A DNA stretch of 64,000 nt, taken from assembly GCA_027627225.1 (NCBI GenBank), contig JAPFQT010000039.1:727001-791000 (forward strand), given 5' to 3'. Each line of letters starts with the position of its first letter. The stretch's first letter is position 1. This document shows, one piece after another, positions 14,318 to 25,429 of the stretch. This DNA comes from Congeria kusceri. Taxonomy: Eukaryota > Mollusca > Bivalvia > Myida > Dreissenidae. The notes beneath the pieces are model-generated. The model did not search any database, was not told where the DNA came from, and saw nothing but the letters and a program-made list of their open reading frames with translations. The translations under genes were made by a program, and so were the position numbers.

Positions 14318-14720
14318 ATACCCCAGTCATAGTGGCACGTTTTCGTTGTCTCATTCAGCTACGTTGCGCAACTTGGAAGGCACGTAGTTCAACGTGGCCG
14401 TAATGCGCACAAGTAGTTCAACGTACACGACAAATCTGCTACGTTATAGCACAACGTACTTATGCGTAGTGAAGTGGCACAACGTCTTAAAGCGTGGCCG
14501 TTACATAACACAACTTGAGCAGGACGAGGGCCCTGTAAATTGCTACACTATGCTGCTTTATTCTCTACGTTAAATCAACGATCCGCCACGCATCACTCTC
14601 GTTGTTTTTACGCTTTGATGCGCTATGTACTGCATTCTCCACGAATCGCTTCGTAATGACACGTTCTGGCACGAAGTCAAATGTAACGTAGCGTAGCGAT
14701 AGCACAGTCGGTACGTAGTA
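14318..14720. repeat. ACGT-rich dispersed repeat, locus A
   Basis: Begins 'cccagtcatagtggcac' and runs into 'ttgcgcaacttgg.aggcacgtagttcaacgtggccgtaa.gcgc', which matches the start of the array at 16226-16562. It is unusually rich in ACGT and CpG for this window. The downstream part (14500-14720) continues ACGT-rich with no open frame. Confidence 0.7.
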
Positions 14721-15599
14721 AATTGAGGCGAAGCCTAGTAAATATTGATGACATATTGGTAGAACGTGAGTGTCGATTACGTACTAATATCGTGAAACTC
14801 TGACTGGGTCAATATGGTTAGGCAAGCAGAACGTAATTTGTTAAAATAAGTTCAATTCTGTATCAATTGAAATGCTAATTTAAACACAATTTGAACCTAT
14901 GAAACTTCTATCAGCTTGTATTTTGTCCATTGTATTCACATCTTAAAACAGATAGGAGTATTTTTTAAAAGAATGCGTAATTCAAATATCACAATCAATA
15001 TCAGTCGGTGATTTGGTAAGCACAACGTGTTTATGTTTAAATTATTCTGATAATAACGGCGTTTCCGTCACTTTTACATGTCCAGATTGAAAGTAAATAA
15101 TACTCAACATTACGTGGGGTTAATCTTAATGAACACTGGTATTTTTATTGAGCATGTCGATATCGAACCGTTGTTAAATGTTACAAGATTAACAGCATAA
15201 TTCGGTATACATGTTAAGTATGCTAAGATATCCACGTACTTACCTACATGTAGACATTATATTTTGTCTCGACCACACTTCAATTTGTCTTCATTTACGT
15301 TGTTCGCGCTGCAGTCGGTTTAAATTTATTTAACTATGGGGGTTTAAACAATAGACTGAAATAAGAGGAATCGCAGTTTTCAGTACATAAACACGCTGGA
15401 ATCGCCCGTATTTATAAATCGCCTTATTTGCCTGTTTCGATTAGTCCATGTTTATAACCGTTTTATTTTTTCTGACTGTATCCTCTTGGGTTGTTGTTTT
15501 AATATTGTAACATGACACGTCCTTAATGCTGTATATGGAACAAAAACAAAATTAACGTTGTAAAACTATACATAAACAACGCATGCATAAACATAATTC

Positions 15600-15760
15600 C
15601 AATTCTGACGCCATTTGTTCAGCTTTTATCAATGAAACATACATCACTATGAATTTAAATCAAAGAATGACGTCAGTAATAGCAGGTATGACGCGCGATT
15701 GCATTTTCGCGCGGAAAGTAAGGCGATGCATAGTAAATGCAGTTCCCATTGTAGTGTAAA
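15600..15760. promoter_or_regulatory. Possible CRE and E2F-like sites
   Basis: A perfect CRE octamer TGACGTCA is at 15668-15675, and the near-palindrome TTTTCGCGCGGAAA, which matches E2F consensus on both strands, is at 15704-15717. Both sit in a locally CpG-rich patch. No gene start can be tied to them, so this is only a candidate. Confidence 0.2.
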
Positions 15761-16225
15761 TGATATTTGTTAGATCATGTTTGAATCGATCACCATTATG
15801 GTTTAATTTCTGCGCAACAGAACTTCAACCCGTTGTATATCAGTCGATATTCCACGCTTCATCGAAGATTCTGTTTTAAATAACGCAGGTCGACGCTGCT
15901 TTTGACCGAATGCCTATGCTAATTGTATGCATTTCCAGGATCTGAATCTGAGTTTATACAAGAACCATACAGTCTAAACAAATCATATGTGGGTGTTGCA
16001 ATCGAAGCGTCCTCACTAAATATATCTGTATGTTTTTTATGGTATGTACAGTTCAGGAATTTGTACATGTCGTGTTACTAGATCAGCTTATATTAATTAT
16101 TTTCATAAACATCTACGTTTAGTTGTCATTAAAAAAGCACACTTTGCAGCCTCAACACGTTTTAACATAGACAAGGTTTCAATTGAGAACATTTTGCCAA
16201 GTTGAGCACTTTATATATCTGCTAT

Positions 16226-16562
16226 ACCAGTCATAGTGTCACATTTAAGTCGCATCGTTAAGCTACCGGCTTGCGCAACTTGGCAGGTACGTAGTTCACA
16301 GTGGCCATAACGCGCCTCAATATGGCACAACTTGGCAGGTACGTAGTTCAACGTGGCCATAACGCGCCTCAACGTGGCACAAATAGGCAGGTACGTAGTT
16401 CAACGTGACCATAACGCGCCTCAAAGCATAACACGTTGGCAGGTATGTTGTTCAACGTGGCCGTAACGCGCCTCAACGAAGCACAAGTTGGCCGGTACGT
16501 AGTTCAACGTGGCCGTAACGCGCCTCAACGTGGCACGAGTTGGCATGTACGTAGTTCAACGT
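16226..16562. repeat. 52 bp minisatellite, locus B
   Basis: After a lead-in shared with 14318 ('ccagtcatagtg.cac'), five full copies and a partial copy of a 52 bp unit run from 16282. Each begins GGCAGGTACGTAGTTCAACG or a variant and contains TAACGCGCCTCAA. Rich in CpG and ACGT compared with the flanks. Confidence 0.92.
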
Positions 16563-17355
16563 TAACGTCACATATTTAAAATACTTCTACGTTATACCAC
16601 AATAATAATTAATACCATATAATGTGTATGCAGATAAAACCGAAATTTCCAATCGTCGAACTGAGGAAAGAGGTTTGTTTCCGTGGTCACGTGGTGCATT
16701 GACTAAATAATGACAATTATTTACACATTATAATTTACATGTACACTACTATTGAATACGGTTTTTTTTTACAAAAGATAAAGTGAAGGTTAAAAAGTTG
16801 ACTTTATTGCCTGTTTGTTTATGTATTATGTTTCACACAACGCGTTTCCTTCTAGTAGTATCCATTGTTTGCATTGTCCTCTAAATTAAAAACACGTTCA
16901 CGGGACTCACCTAAAGATACACACATATAGTTTATTTCTTTAGATTTCAATGTTAGTGAGGTAATATGTATTTTCTGAATAATCATGGGCCACGTTTTCG
17001 TTGGGGTTTAAATACCCCTATATGTTGTCTTTTCAGGCGCCACAAAAATGTTGATTGATCTGTGTTCAACAATATTTATGTGTTACGTGGTTTCTTTGTT
17101 GTATACTGTGTTATCTGGACAATTGACAATACCCTATGATAGAAATAACATATAGCATATACATATTCTTAAATGCATTACGTCCTAGCTTTCTGAATGG
17201 CTAAAAACATTGTCAATCAAATATCATCGTATGATCAAGTGTTTCCCTGTTCCCTTTTTAAGTATTTCTAAAGAAGGAATCTGATTAGACACTATCGAGG
17301 GGTAGAATTAAATGAATTAAAACATCGTTTCATCTTTTTGTTATTTTTCTTTCTG

Positions 17356-17516
17356 TATAATAAAATGAATATTATATGACAGAGTGTGTGACATTGATAT
17401 TGTCAACCCTCGAAACAGAATGTCACCCAAAGCAAAAGCCTATTTGCGACATTTTGTTTCTAGGGTTGACAATATCAATGTCACACACTCTGCCATATAA
17501 TATTCATTTTATTATA
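17356..17516. repeat. Large near-perfect inverted repeat (MITE-like hairpin)
   Basis: Two arms of about 67-70 bp are almost exact complements. The left arm begins TATAATAAAATGAATATTAT at 17356 and the right arm ends ATAATATTCATTTTATTATA at 17516. The inner parts GACATTGATATTGTCAACCC and GGGTTGACAATATCAATGTC pair, leaving a loop of about 20 bases near 17430. Only a few mismatches are visible. It is probably a foldback MITE; a hairpin RNA source is an alternative. Confidence 0.85.
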
Positions 17517-17536
17517 CATATCATATGATATGTATA
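17513..17536. repeat. 24 bp perfect palindrome
   Basis: TATACATATCAT is followed directly by its reverse complement ATGATATGTATA, at the right edge of the large hairpin. Confidence 0.9.
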
Positions 17537-18469
17537 TACTATTTAAGCATGAAATTTTTTTAAGTTCATGAACATAAAAATAAATACAAGTAAAACAGTA
17601 AATCAATGACAAAACATACATTTAAAACGTCGCCCAATAAAAGTTTGCAAAAAAGTCAATATTCATAATGAATGTAAATGAAACTTTAGCTACATACTCA
17701 GTAGAGGACAGTGGTCTATTTGAGGCCAGTCATTACTTGTCCTTACATTATATTACAGAACAGACAACACATAAGAGAAATCATACCCTGAACACATTTC
17801 AAATAAAACAGAAAGTAAATACACTTCCTGGTTACCTTGATGCAATATACATTATGATTTATAACACATACCGTAATGCAAACACATTTACATAACCTTA
17901 GCCCAACACTGCATACATACATTTTTTTTGCAAAACACATTACAAGTGTCTCTGATATTAGTTGGTCACTTTAAATGGTAGCTTAGAAAATAATTTAGAC
18001 GAAAAAATGTTTATAAATACATAAAGAGAAAATTCGGATGATCAACGTTACCAAACATGTAGATCAATTTTTTTACTGTGAAAACGTATTCTATCAGAAA
18101 CGTTACAGCTCTTAAGTTATATTATTATCATGCATAGTCCAACTACATTTGTATTTTATTGCATTTGAAAAAGATGAAAATTGTGAATATAATATTTATT
18201 CATCGTGTTATTCTTAAAATGTACGCAGGAAAACATCATATGCTAACCATAATACATGTAGCAAGCAAACATCCACTATATACACCGAAAACACGTATGA
18301 AACGGATTATAAAACCATATTCATCACGATACAAACAATTTCATTCACGCAAGATTATTGAATGCAGAATAATGTTTATACCAGGATCACTTTGCGTGTC
18401 ATTATTGTGAGACAGATATATGAACATGCATTATACATATCTACGGGCAAATTATATATTGCCCTGTCA

Positions 18470-18650
18470 CAAATAGTTGGAGCAATACGGGCAATGTGAA
18501 TGTTTTCCACAGCGAGACATTGATGTCATTGTGCAACGTGACGCGAAACAAGAGCCACCAATGTGTGGTTCGGCATTGAAGATCCTGTAGCAGCGCGAGC
18601 CGTTGGTACGAGAGTAGAATCTATGAATGAGACATTTGGTAAGTTTCTCT
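18470..18650 (-). other. GC-raised island, possible Cys-rich exon
   Basis: A short patch of higher GC is open on both strands. On the minus strand a frame of about 50 codons ends at a TGA near 18473. It has six cysteines in a C-x12-C-x4-C-x7-C-x5-C-x2-C pattern (ending CGKHSHCPYCSNYL) and is preceded by a possible acceptor (TTCATAG) near 18626. This would fit the last exon of a small secreted Cys-rich peptide. On the plus strand the frame NVWFGIEDPVAARAVGTRVE runs into a perfect donor GTAAGT near 18639. Only one strand can be right, if either; I do not recognise a family. Confidence 0.25.
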
Positions 18651-19676
18651 TCTTAACGAAACCCCCAATAGTTCAAAGACCACCAAATGCTGAATCACCT
18701 TGATAACATCTTTGTTGTTTTGTAAAGACAGTCGTATTCTGTAATCTCGTGTTTCTTTATCTCGCTTGTCAACAAGTGCAGAATCAGCTGCTGACGCGTC
18801 TATAACAATTTGAAGTCTTCCGCGATTGTCTTAATATCTTAATTACAGAGACGATAAAAAGTAATTTAGTTTGATGACTTCTAACATGAATGCTTAGGTG
18901 TCACTGTCATTATCAATGATAAGAAGATTATCTACTTCATAGGAAGCATAATGAAAATTATTAAAATGTATGTTTTTATCTATGTAGGTGCTATATAAAC
19001 TGCTTAAATATCTCTATTTCTAATGCATCTGGTAGTGTTGCGTTTTACATTGCATTTCATAGTCTTAAAGGTTTTATGATTCATATTCATTATATAAATA
19101 TCCCACAGATGCATGCACTGTAAATTTGTAAATCTGCCGTTTGAAAACAATATACCTACGCAACAGTATATATTTTTAAATATAGATTTACGCATTTATA
19201 TTATGTTTAAATACTTCGATTTTCTCTACCGCATAAATATGCTTAATAACAACTTTGGATGCACTAGTATTTTCCAAGGCACAATTAACGTGTGTAATGA
19301 ACGTTTACACTAGTCATACATATTGCGAACATATGTATTTTCAACAATACTTCTTGCCACAATCATGATGTTTAGTTTAAACATATTTATTTCTTTTGGC
19401 AAATACAGTGTATATCAAACATGCACAATACAGTCATTGTTAGAAAAGGATTGAAACGAAAGAAATAATTCTTATATAGTTTCTCTCCTTGAAATAATAT
19501 TTACACAATAAATGGCAGTGTTTTAAAAATACGTTTACATAGAATATGCCAGAGATAAGAACTATACATGATAAATATGGAAAGTGTTGAAAAACAAATT
19601 AAAGGATGAAGGATTGTTCATGCAAGGACTAGAACATGAGGCAGCAACAACTCGTGACAGAGTCAGTAACAGATTG

Positions 19677-21660
19677 TTAGGAAAATCGCCTGGATTCGTT
19701 GATATATTGTTGGACACGTAGAAATATTTGAGAATTTTCTTTTTCGTCGAGATACGTACATCCAAAAAGAAGTGTATCGAGATCAACGTCGCTGGTTATA
19801 CTCAAAATGTTGTTAATTAATGTAGTGCGAATTTCATTATAATCTGGACATATGAAAAAGAAGTGATTGTTAGATTCAATAGCTCCACACGAACAAACAG
19901 GCGACGCAATGATATTTTTCGCATAAAGGTGTTCATTTAGCGCACTTGATTTGGTCCTTAAACGCGTGTGAATTATTTAAAAATAACGTTTACCTACATA
20001 AAAGTACGATGGTGTTTTAACTAAGCTTCTATTTAGCTTAGATTTAAAGATATTCAACGATTCACTACTTTTAACATCGTCTGGTAAGATATTCCATTTT
20101 CGGATAACTGCGGGTAGGAATGAATTATAGTAAAGGGTTGTTCTAAACTCGGATGTTCTTAAGTCATTCGCATTTCGAAGATTATACCTAGCAATAGATC
20201 CAACATGTTGGGGTACAAGGTCGGTCAAATACTGAGGGCTAAGTGAGTTTTGCATTTTATAAAATAATATGAGTTGGTGTTTATCGCGTCGGTCTTGCAG
20301 GGGTTCCCAGTTAATTTCTTTTTGCAATTCATTTGTAGACACTAGTTTGGATGCTCCGCAGGCAATTCGCGCTGCTTCGTAATGAATTTTGTCAAGTTCA
20401 TGTTTTTCTGCTTGAGTGCAATTGTCCCAAATTACATCAGAATATTCCATTAACGGGCGAATAAAGGATATATAAATGATTTATAGCGATTTTCGATCAA
20501 GCTTAAGTTTTAGTTTGCGCATAATATTAATTCTACCCCATGCTTTATCAGTTATATATTTGATATGTATGTGCCATTTACAATCGTTCGACAGGACGAC
20601 TCCTAGATGTTTGTGGGAGCTAACAACCGGTATTTGTTTGGAAAGCATTGTGAAGTTATATTGATTCGGTTGTTGTTTTCTGGAGAATGTAAGTGTTTCT
20701 GATTTAGAGGGATTAAATAAAACGTGCCATTTTGAGGCCCAATTGGATATTTTGTTGATATCATTTTGTAATATTGAATTTGAATGGTAGGGCTCGTCTA
20801 TAATAATGTAAAGGGATGTGTCGTCAGCAAAAAGACGAATATTACTTTGGATGTCGTTAACAATATCATTTATAAAGATTAAGAATAATAGGGGCCCTAG
20901 TATAGAGCCCTGGGGAACACCAGCCTCTAGTGAGGCCCAGTTAGAAACGGCACCTGGAAGCACTACACGTTGACGTCTACAATTTAGGTAATTTTTAATC
21001 CAATAGTGCAACTTCCCACGGATACCAATTGCGTGGAGTTTAAGTAAAAGACCTTGGTGCCAGACTTTATCAAAGGCTTTACTGATGTCAAAAAAGACAG
21101 CTTTAACCTCTAATCCATTGTCAAGGGCTTTGCAAAACGTATCATATATATAAGTGAGTTGGTTAGTGGTCGAGTCTCCTGGCAAAAATCCAGACTGAAA
21201 TGAGGTGAGTATTTTGTTACTAACAAGGTGATTGTACACATGTTTAAAAATTATTTTTTCAAACACTTTTTCCATCGTGTTAAGCAGTGAAATTGGTCGG
21301 TAGTTACACACAAATTTGGGATCACCTTTTTTAAAAATTGCACTGACATTAGCCTCTTTCCAACAGTCTGGCATTATACATTTGTTAAGTGAGAAGTTAA
21401 AGAAGTCACTTAAGGGAATGGACAGTTCAGCTCGACATTCTTTTAGAATATGGTTACTTATACCGTCAGGTCCTGATGCTTTGTCAACTGAAAGTGACTT
21501 TAGAATGTCATGGACATCAGAAGGTGTAATAATAAAAGTCTCTAGTGAGTTAGCAATTGGTACATAAGTAAGCTCCGGTGTGTCCTCGTTGTCAATGTCA
21601 AGGACTGACTGACTCTGAAAGAATTTATTAAGAATGTTCGCCTTTTCAAAACAATCAGTA
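19677..21660 (-). pseudogene. LINE ORF2 reverse transcriptase and C-terminal zinc knuckle
   Basis: It starts in the frame following the shift near 21675, where the sequence continues with typical pre-RT text (DKASGPDGIS at about 21500). The RT core then reads KKGDPK, NYRPISLL, FQSGFLPG, FFDISKAFDKVWH, AGVPQGSILGPLLF and LFADDTSLY; the catalytic FADD is at 20820-20831. The same frame is cut by TAA at 20481-20483, resumes with IRPLMEYSDVIWDNC, is cut by TAA at 19977-19979, and goes on to a C-terminal zinc-knuckle-like CSCG...H...CPDY motif (about 19853-19895). The natural stop is at 19677-19679. All motif residues are kept, so decay is recent relative to family divergence. Confidence 0.88.
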
Positions 21661-23241
21661 ACAGTGGAATTGTCGACCAGGGTTTATTAGTGCAGTATTT
21701 ATGTTATTATTTGGTTTATTGATAAATGACTTGAGAATTTTCCACCAGTCCTTAGATGTGTTATTATTTTGTTTAAGTTTTTCGCTTAGACTGTCGTAGT
21801 ACTGATCTTTCGCTTGTCGAATTAGTGATATTGTCTGGTTTCTAATTGTACGAAACTTAGACCATTGATAATTACTGTTTTTGGATTTCGCAAGTCGGTA
21901 AACCCGTTTGCGTTTTCTTATCATACGACGTATATGTGTATTGAACCAAGGAGCATCACGCGGTTTGATTTTTATTAACCTATTTGGGATACATTGTTTG
22001 GCATTACGAGTAATAGTGTCGGTGATATTAGTGCAATAAGTGTCCACATTAGTACTTTTAATTGTATTCCAATTTAATGCAGAAAAACTTTCACGTAGCA
22101 AAACGTAGTTACCATCCTTATATTTCCATATATGACGCTCGTATGCTTTCGCATTTGGCTTATTATATTTAAATAAACCATATATAGGGCAATGGTAGCG
22201 CTGTTGTTGGTCAAGAAAAGGATCACCAACACCTGATAATATCAAGCTGTTGGGGTTGCTTACTAGCAATAAGTCAAGAATTGACGAGGATCTTTCCGTA
22301 AAATGCGTTGGTTCATTAATAACTTGAACAAGACTGTGCTCAAGGCACCAAGAGTCAAGTTGTCGTACTAATGTTGGCTGACTGTTATTCATGTTAAAAT
22401 CACCGGTTATTATGATGTCAGATATCCCGGTTTCGATTGCTAGACCAATAGAGTCATCAATTAAGTTAGTATATGATGCATCTGCGTTTGGTGGCCTATA
22501 AAATAAACCAAATAAAACACGCTTCTTACTCTGCAGGTAGAGATCAATCCAAATGCATTCTAATGCAATAGGTTCAAGGTCAGGTCTACGATCGTAATGG
22601 ATAAAATCTTTAACAAATAGCATAACCCCACCATGGCTATCATGTATTCGATCTTTTCGTTCGGGGCAGTGATAAGATGGGATAAGGAGTTCGTCAGTTT
22701 CAATAGAGTTGTTAAGCCACGTCTCAGTAAAAGATAATACATCAAAATTTGAGAGTTCTGCTGTAAGAATTTCTAGTTTGTTCCGTATACTCTGCACATT
22801 ATACTGAATAAACGAAAAGTTATTAGGCATTGCTAAAAGGCAATTCAGTGTGTTGTACTCCGTGGCGCTGGAATCTAGAGAACTACTCGTTACAGGGCCT
22901 GGGTTTAATTCAATATCCCCAGAAAGCAACATAATGACCTTAAGCCATGTTACCAACATGACTGTTAATAAAACAAAAATTGACCTTCTTACGAAAAGTA
23001 AGTTAGACGTGTGACGTTTACCAACTATGGCGCGTTTATACGGCCATCGGATGCACCGGAAAAGTTGTGATTGACCTTTGATGTTATGGAGAGACGATTC
23101 AAGAGCAATTTCGTTTTTGTACAGGGACATTAGAACTAGCATATTTAGCGATGCGAAAAACAATCCGACTGATTTGTATCTTGGTAAAATGTTATGTGTA
23201 TCCATCACAACACAAAAAGAGAAATAAGTGCTCTTTGTCAC
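21655..23241 (-). pseudogene. LINE ORF2 N-terminus: 2A motif and AP-type endonuclease
   Basis: A 528-codon open frame. Residues about 87-106 are hydrophobic and lead straight into DIELNPGP (residues 109-116; codons 22917-22894), the canonical 2A ribosome-skipping consensus D-x-E-x-NPGP. The predicted break is between Gly115 and Pro116. An exonuclease-endonuclease-phosphatase domain follows: QYNVQS (Asn148), FTETWL (Glu173), GLFYRPPN, ITGDFNMN (Asp281, Asn283) and RYHCPI (His350), the last in place of the usual SDH. The rest (about 380-528) is the basic linker towards the RT. The frame leaves register near 21675, shortly before the stop. The RT continues in another frame, so this copy is inactive as one polyprotein. 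The first ATG is taken as the start; another upstream cannot be excluded. Confidence 0.85.
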
Positions 23242-23499
23242 GAGTTGCTATAGTACAAGAAACATCAACAAATCCTTCATCAAGAAATAAAATAAATAAG
23301 TAAACAGTGCAAAAGAAAAACGTTATCGAGTGGTAGATGAAAATGTAGGGCATTATTCATATTGGCTGGTCATTCAATCGAGTTCAAGTGCCGTAATAAC
23401 AAAACGGATGGCTTCTTAATAAGCCTTTAAATGTGTTTTAAAAGCGTATGTAAATGTACACCTGTTCATTTGTTAGATGTCAACTGATAAAAAAAAAAA

Positions 23500-23517
23500 A
23501 ATATATATATATATATA
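23500..23517. repeat. Short A-rich and (TA)n tract
   Basis: A run of A followed by about nine TA units, just beyond the 5' side of the minus-strand LINE. Confidence 0.7.
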
Positions 23518-24059
23518 TCGTAGTGTGTTTGTTTTTACTAATTCGTATGATTTATCAGACCATATATCGGAGCAGTTAAAAAATCATGATGTTTCGTGTA
23601 GAAATATAATTTTTTCTGTCGGTATGTCTGGCCATTCGGATCTCGGGACGGCGCTCAGTTTAAACGTTGTCTCAATAAGGATATAAACATCTTGCATACT
23701 GGCCCTCTTTTGATCTAAAAGCAATAGACGTTTCCAAAATGTAAGCATAAGCAAATTTATGTTTTGTAAGATCGAATCCTTGCATTTTATATATCACAAG
23801 TAACGGATAACAAGTTTTCACAAAAGAGCGCGTGACAAAATGCCTAAAAAACTTGGAACAATAGCTAAAAAGGTGGTGAAAAATAGAGTGGTATATACGT
23901 ATTTAAGTCTGATATTATAACCATAATTTGTATATATGAATCAATAAAGTAGTAATGAAAATATTCTTAATTAAAAGCGTTGTTCACTTTAATACTCTAC
24001 ATCTAGCTTTATTATTAGAATGAACAAACAGTAACTATATTTAGGAAAGGCCTACCCGG

Positions 24060-24690
24060 AATTTTGGACGAATCCTATTGTTTCAAATTCCGATGAATTG
24101 ATTTCAAGATGGATAATGCGCAGCGTTCCAATAAACAATCCACATCTTGTATAATCTCTGTTTGTAACACGTTGAAGAAAATATTTGGAAGAACTGGACA
24201 ATAATCATTTTTGCTCACTATTCAGACTTCTGTATTCCGAATATCTGAATCATTTAGAGCCTCGAGTACAGATTCTTCCATGGAACTGTCAATTAAAATC
24301 AGTGCGAATTCGTGTGTCTGTTGTATTGTGGCTACTATATCACGCGTTGACATGTTCTTGGTCGTTTGCACTGGACCATGGTTAAAGTTTTGTAGCAAAT
24401 GTTCGGTTGTGTAAATCTGGACTGAGTTGGACGAAATTACACGGACTAACTGTTCATCCGGTACAGCAGGGTACTAAAAGGTTTTGTTCGCAAATCCTGC
24501 GAATTCCTTTTGCTGATTCGCATGAATATGTCAGTATGTGGAATCGCTCTATTTCGCATTCCAGTCTCACTAAATATATGTGGTCATCTCTTGTTGCTGT
24601 GCCCTTTGTTCCTAGTATCGTCCGCTTTTTTACGATATGCCCATTAAACGTTAAGAGATAAGACGTAGATGTAATCGTATGATATAGCAT
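24060..24690 (-). pseudogene. Unrecognised decayed gene, copy A
   Basis: Minus-strand frames, joined through at least one frameshift near 24475 and one stop near 24220, give protein-like text. It includes RLECEIERFHIL, PAVPDEQLVRVISSNSVQIY, STRDIVATIQQTHEFALIL, SSMEESVLEALND and DVDCLLERCALSILKSIH. The same order of motifs occurs in the minus frames at 46620-47050, so both descend from one coding sequence. I do not recognise the family. Retained similarity at the protein level argues for a former gene rather than a non-coding repeat. Confidence 0.5.
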
Positions 24691-25429
24691 TGAATATAAG
24701 CAATAACGTCATAAGTTACTTTTAATACTGAACTCAAGTATTTATTACATGTAGATTTCTGTTCAATCCCCAAGGAATGAAAAGTAAATTCATATTTAAA
24801 GAATTTGTGATATGAAAATCATCTAAACAAGTACATACTGGGCTTAAATCGAGTTTAGCGGACCCCGAATGTTTACGTTATTCTGCGCATGCGTCGTAGT
24901 TGCTATGCATGACTTGTTTTTGCGTGGATGGACGCCATTGTTTGTTCGAAACGGGATAGTTTTATTGCCAAAAATACACTTGGAATAGTAGTAAATACAT
25001 ACTGTCCCATCATCAAACCTGCATTGACAACATAACACCCCGTGGGACAAACTTAGCTTTATTTCAACACTGTGGAATACAGCAAACACGCGCAGTACAA
25101 TGACGTCATCTGGTTATATGTAGTGACTGCAATCTATGATTTTCGTTTTATTTTAGTTGTTTTGTCTAGTTTAGTTTTAAAATAAAACCAGAAAATGGTG
25201 GGATAAATATAATACCAGGTAAGTGTTTATTAAAAGTAAGCTTATTTACTCGGCACACAAAATAAGAACCACTCGACAAGGCTCGTGGTTTAGGGTGTAA
25301 GATGTTGTGGTCTTACAAGAACTGTGCATGTAAGGTCAAGATTGAATTAAAAATGTCATCTTTATTGCGATAACGGTCCAAATTGTTGACGGCAAGTTGA
25401 TGAACACAGATTAAAAAAACAACAAAAAA

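Larger units (their letters stand above)
19360..23290 (-). mobile_element. CR1-like non-LTR retrotransposon with 2A motif
   Basis: One minus-strand element. It covers an N-terminal hydrophobic/2A segment and endonuclease (23241-21655), a reverse transcriptase (about 21660-20484), a thumb/connection region (20480-19980) and a C-terminal zinc-knuckle region (19976-19677), then a presumed 3' UTR reaching about 19360. The parts follow one another without gaps, so it is close to full length. Breaks are one frameshift near 21675 and in-frame stops at 20481-20483 and 19977-19979. Both element ends are estimates; no target-site duplication was identified. Confidence 0.85.
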
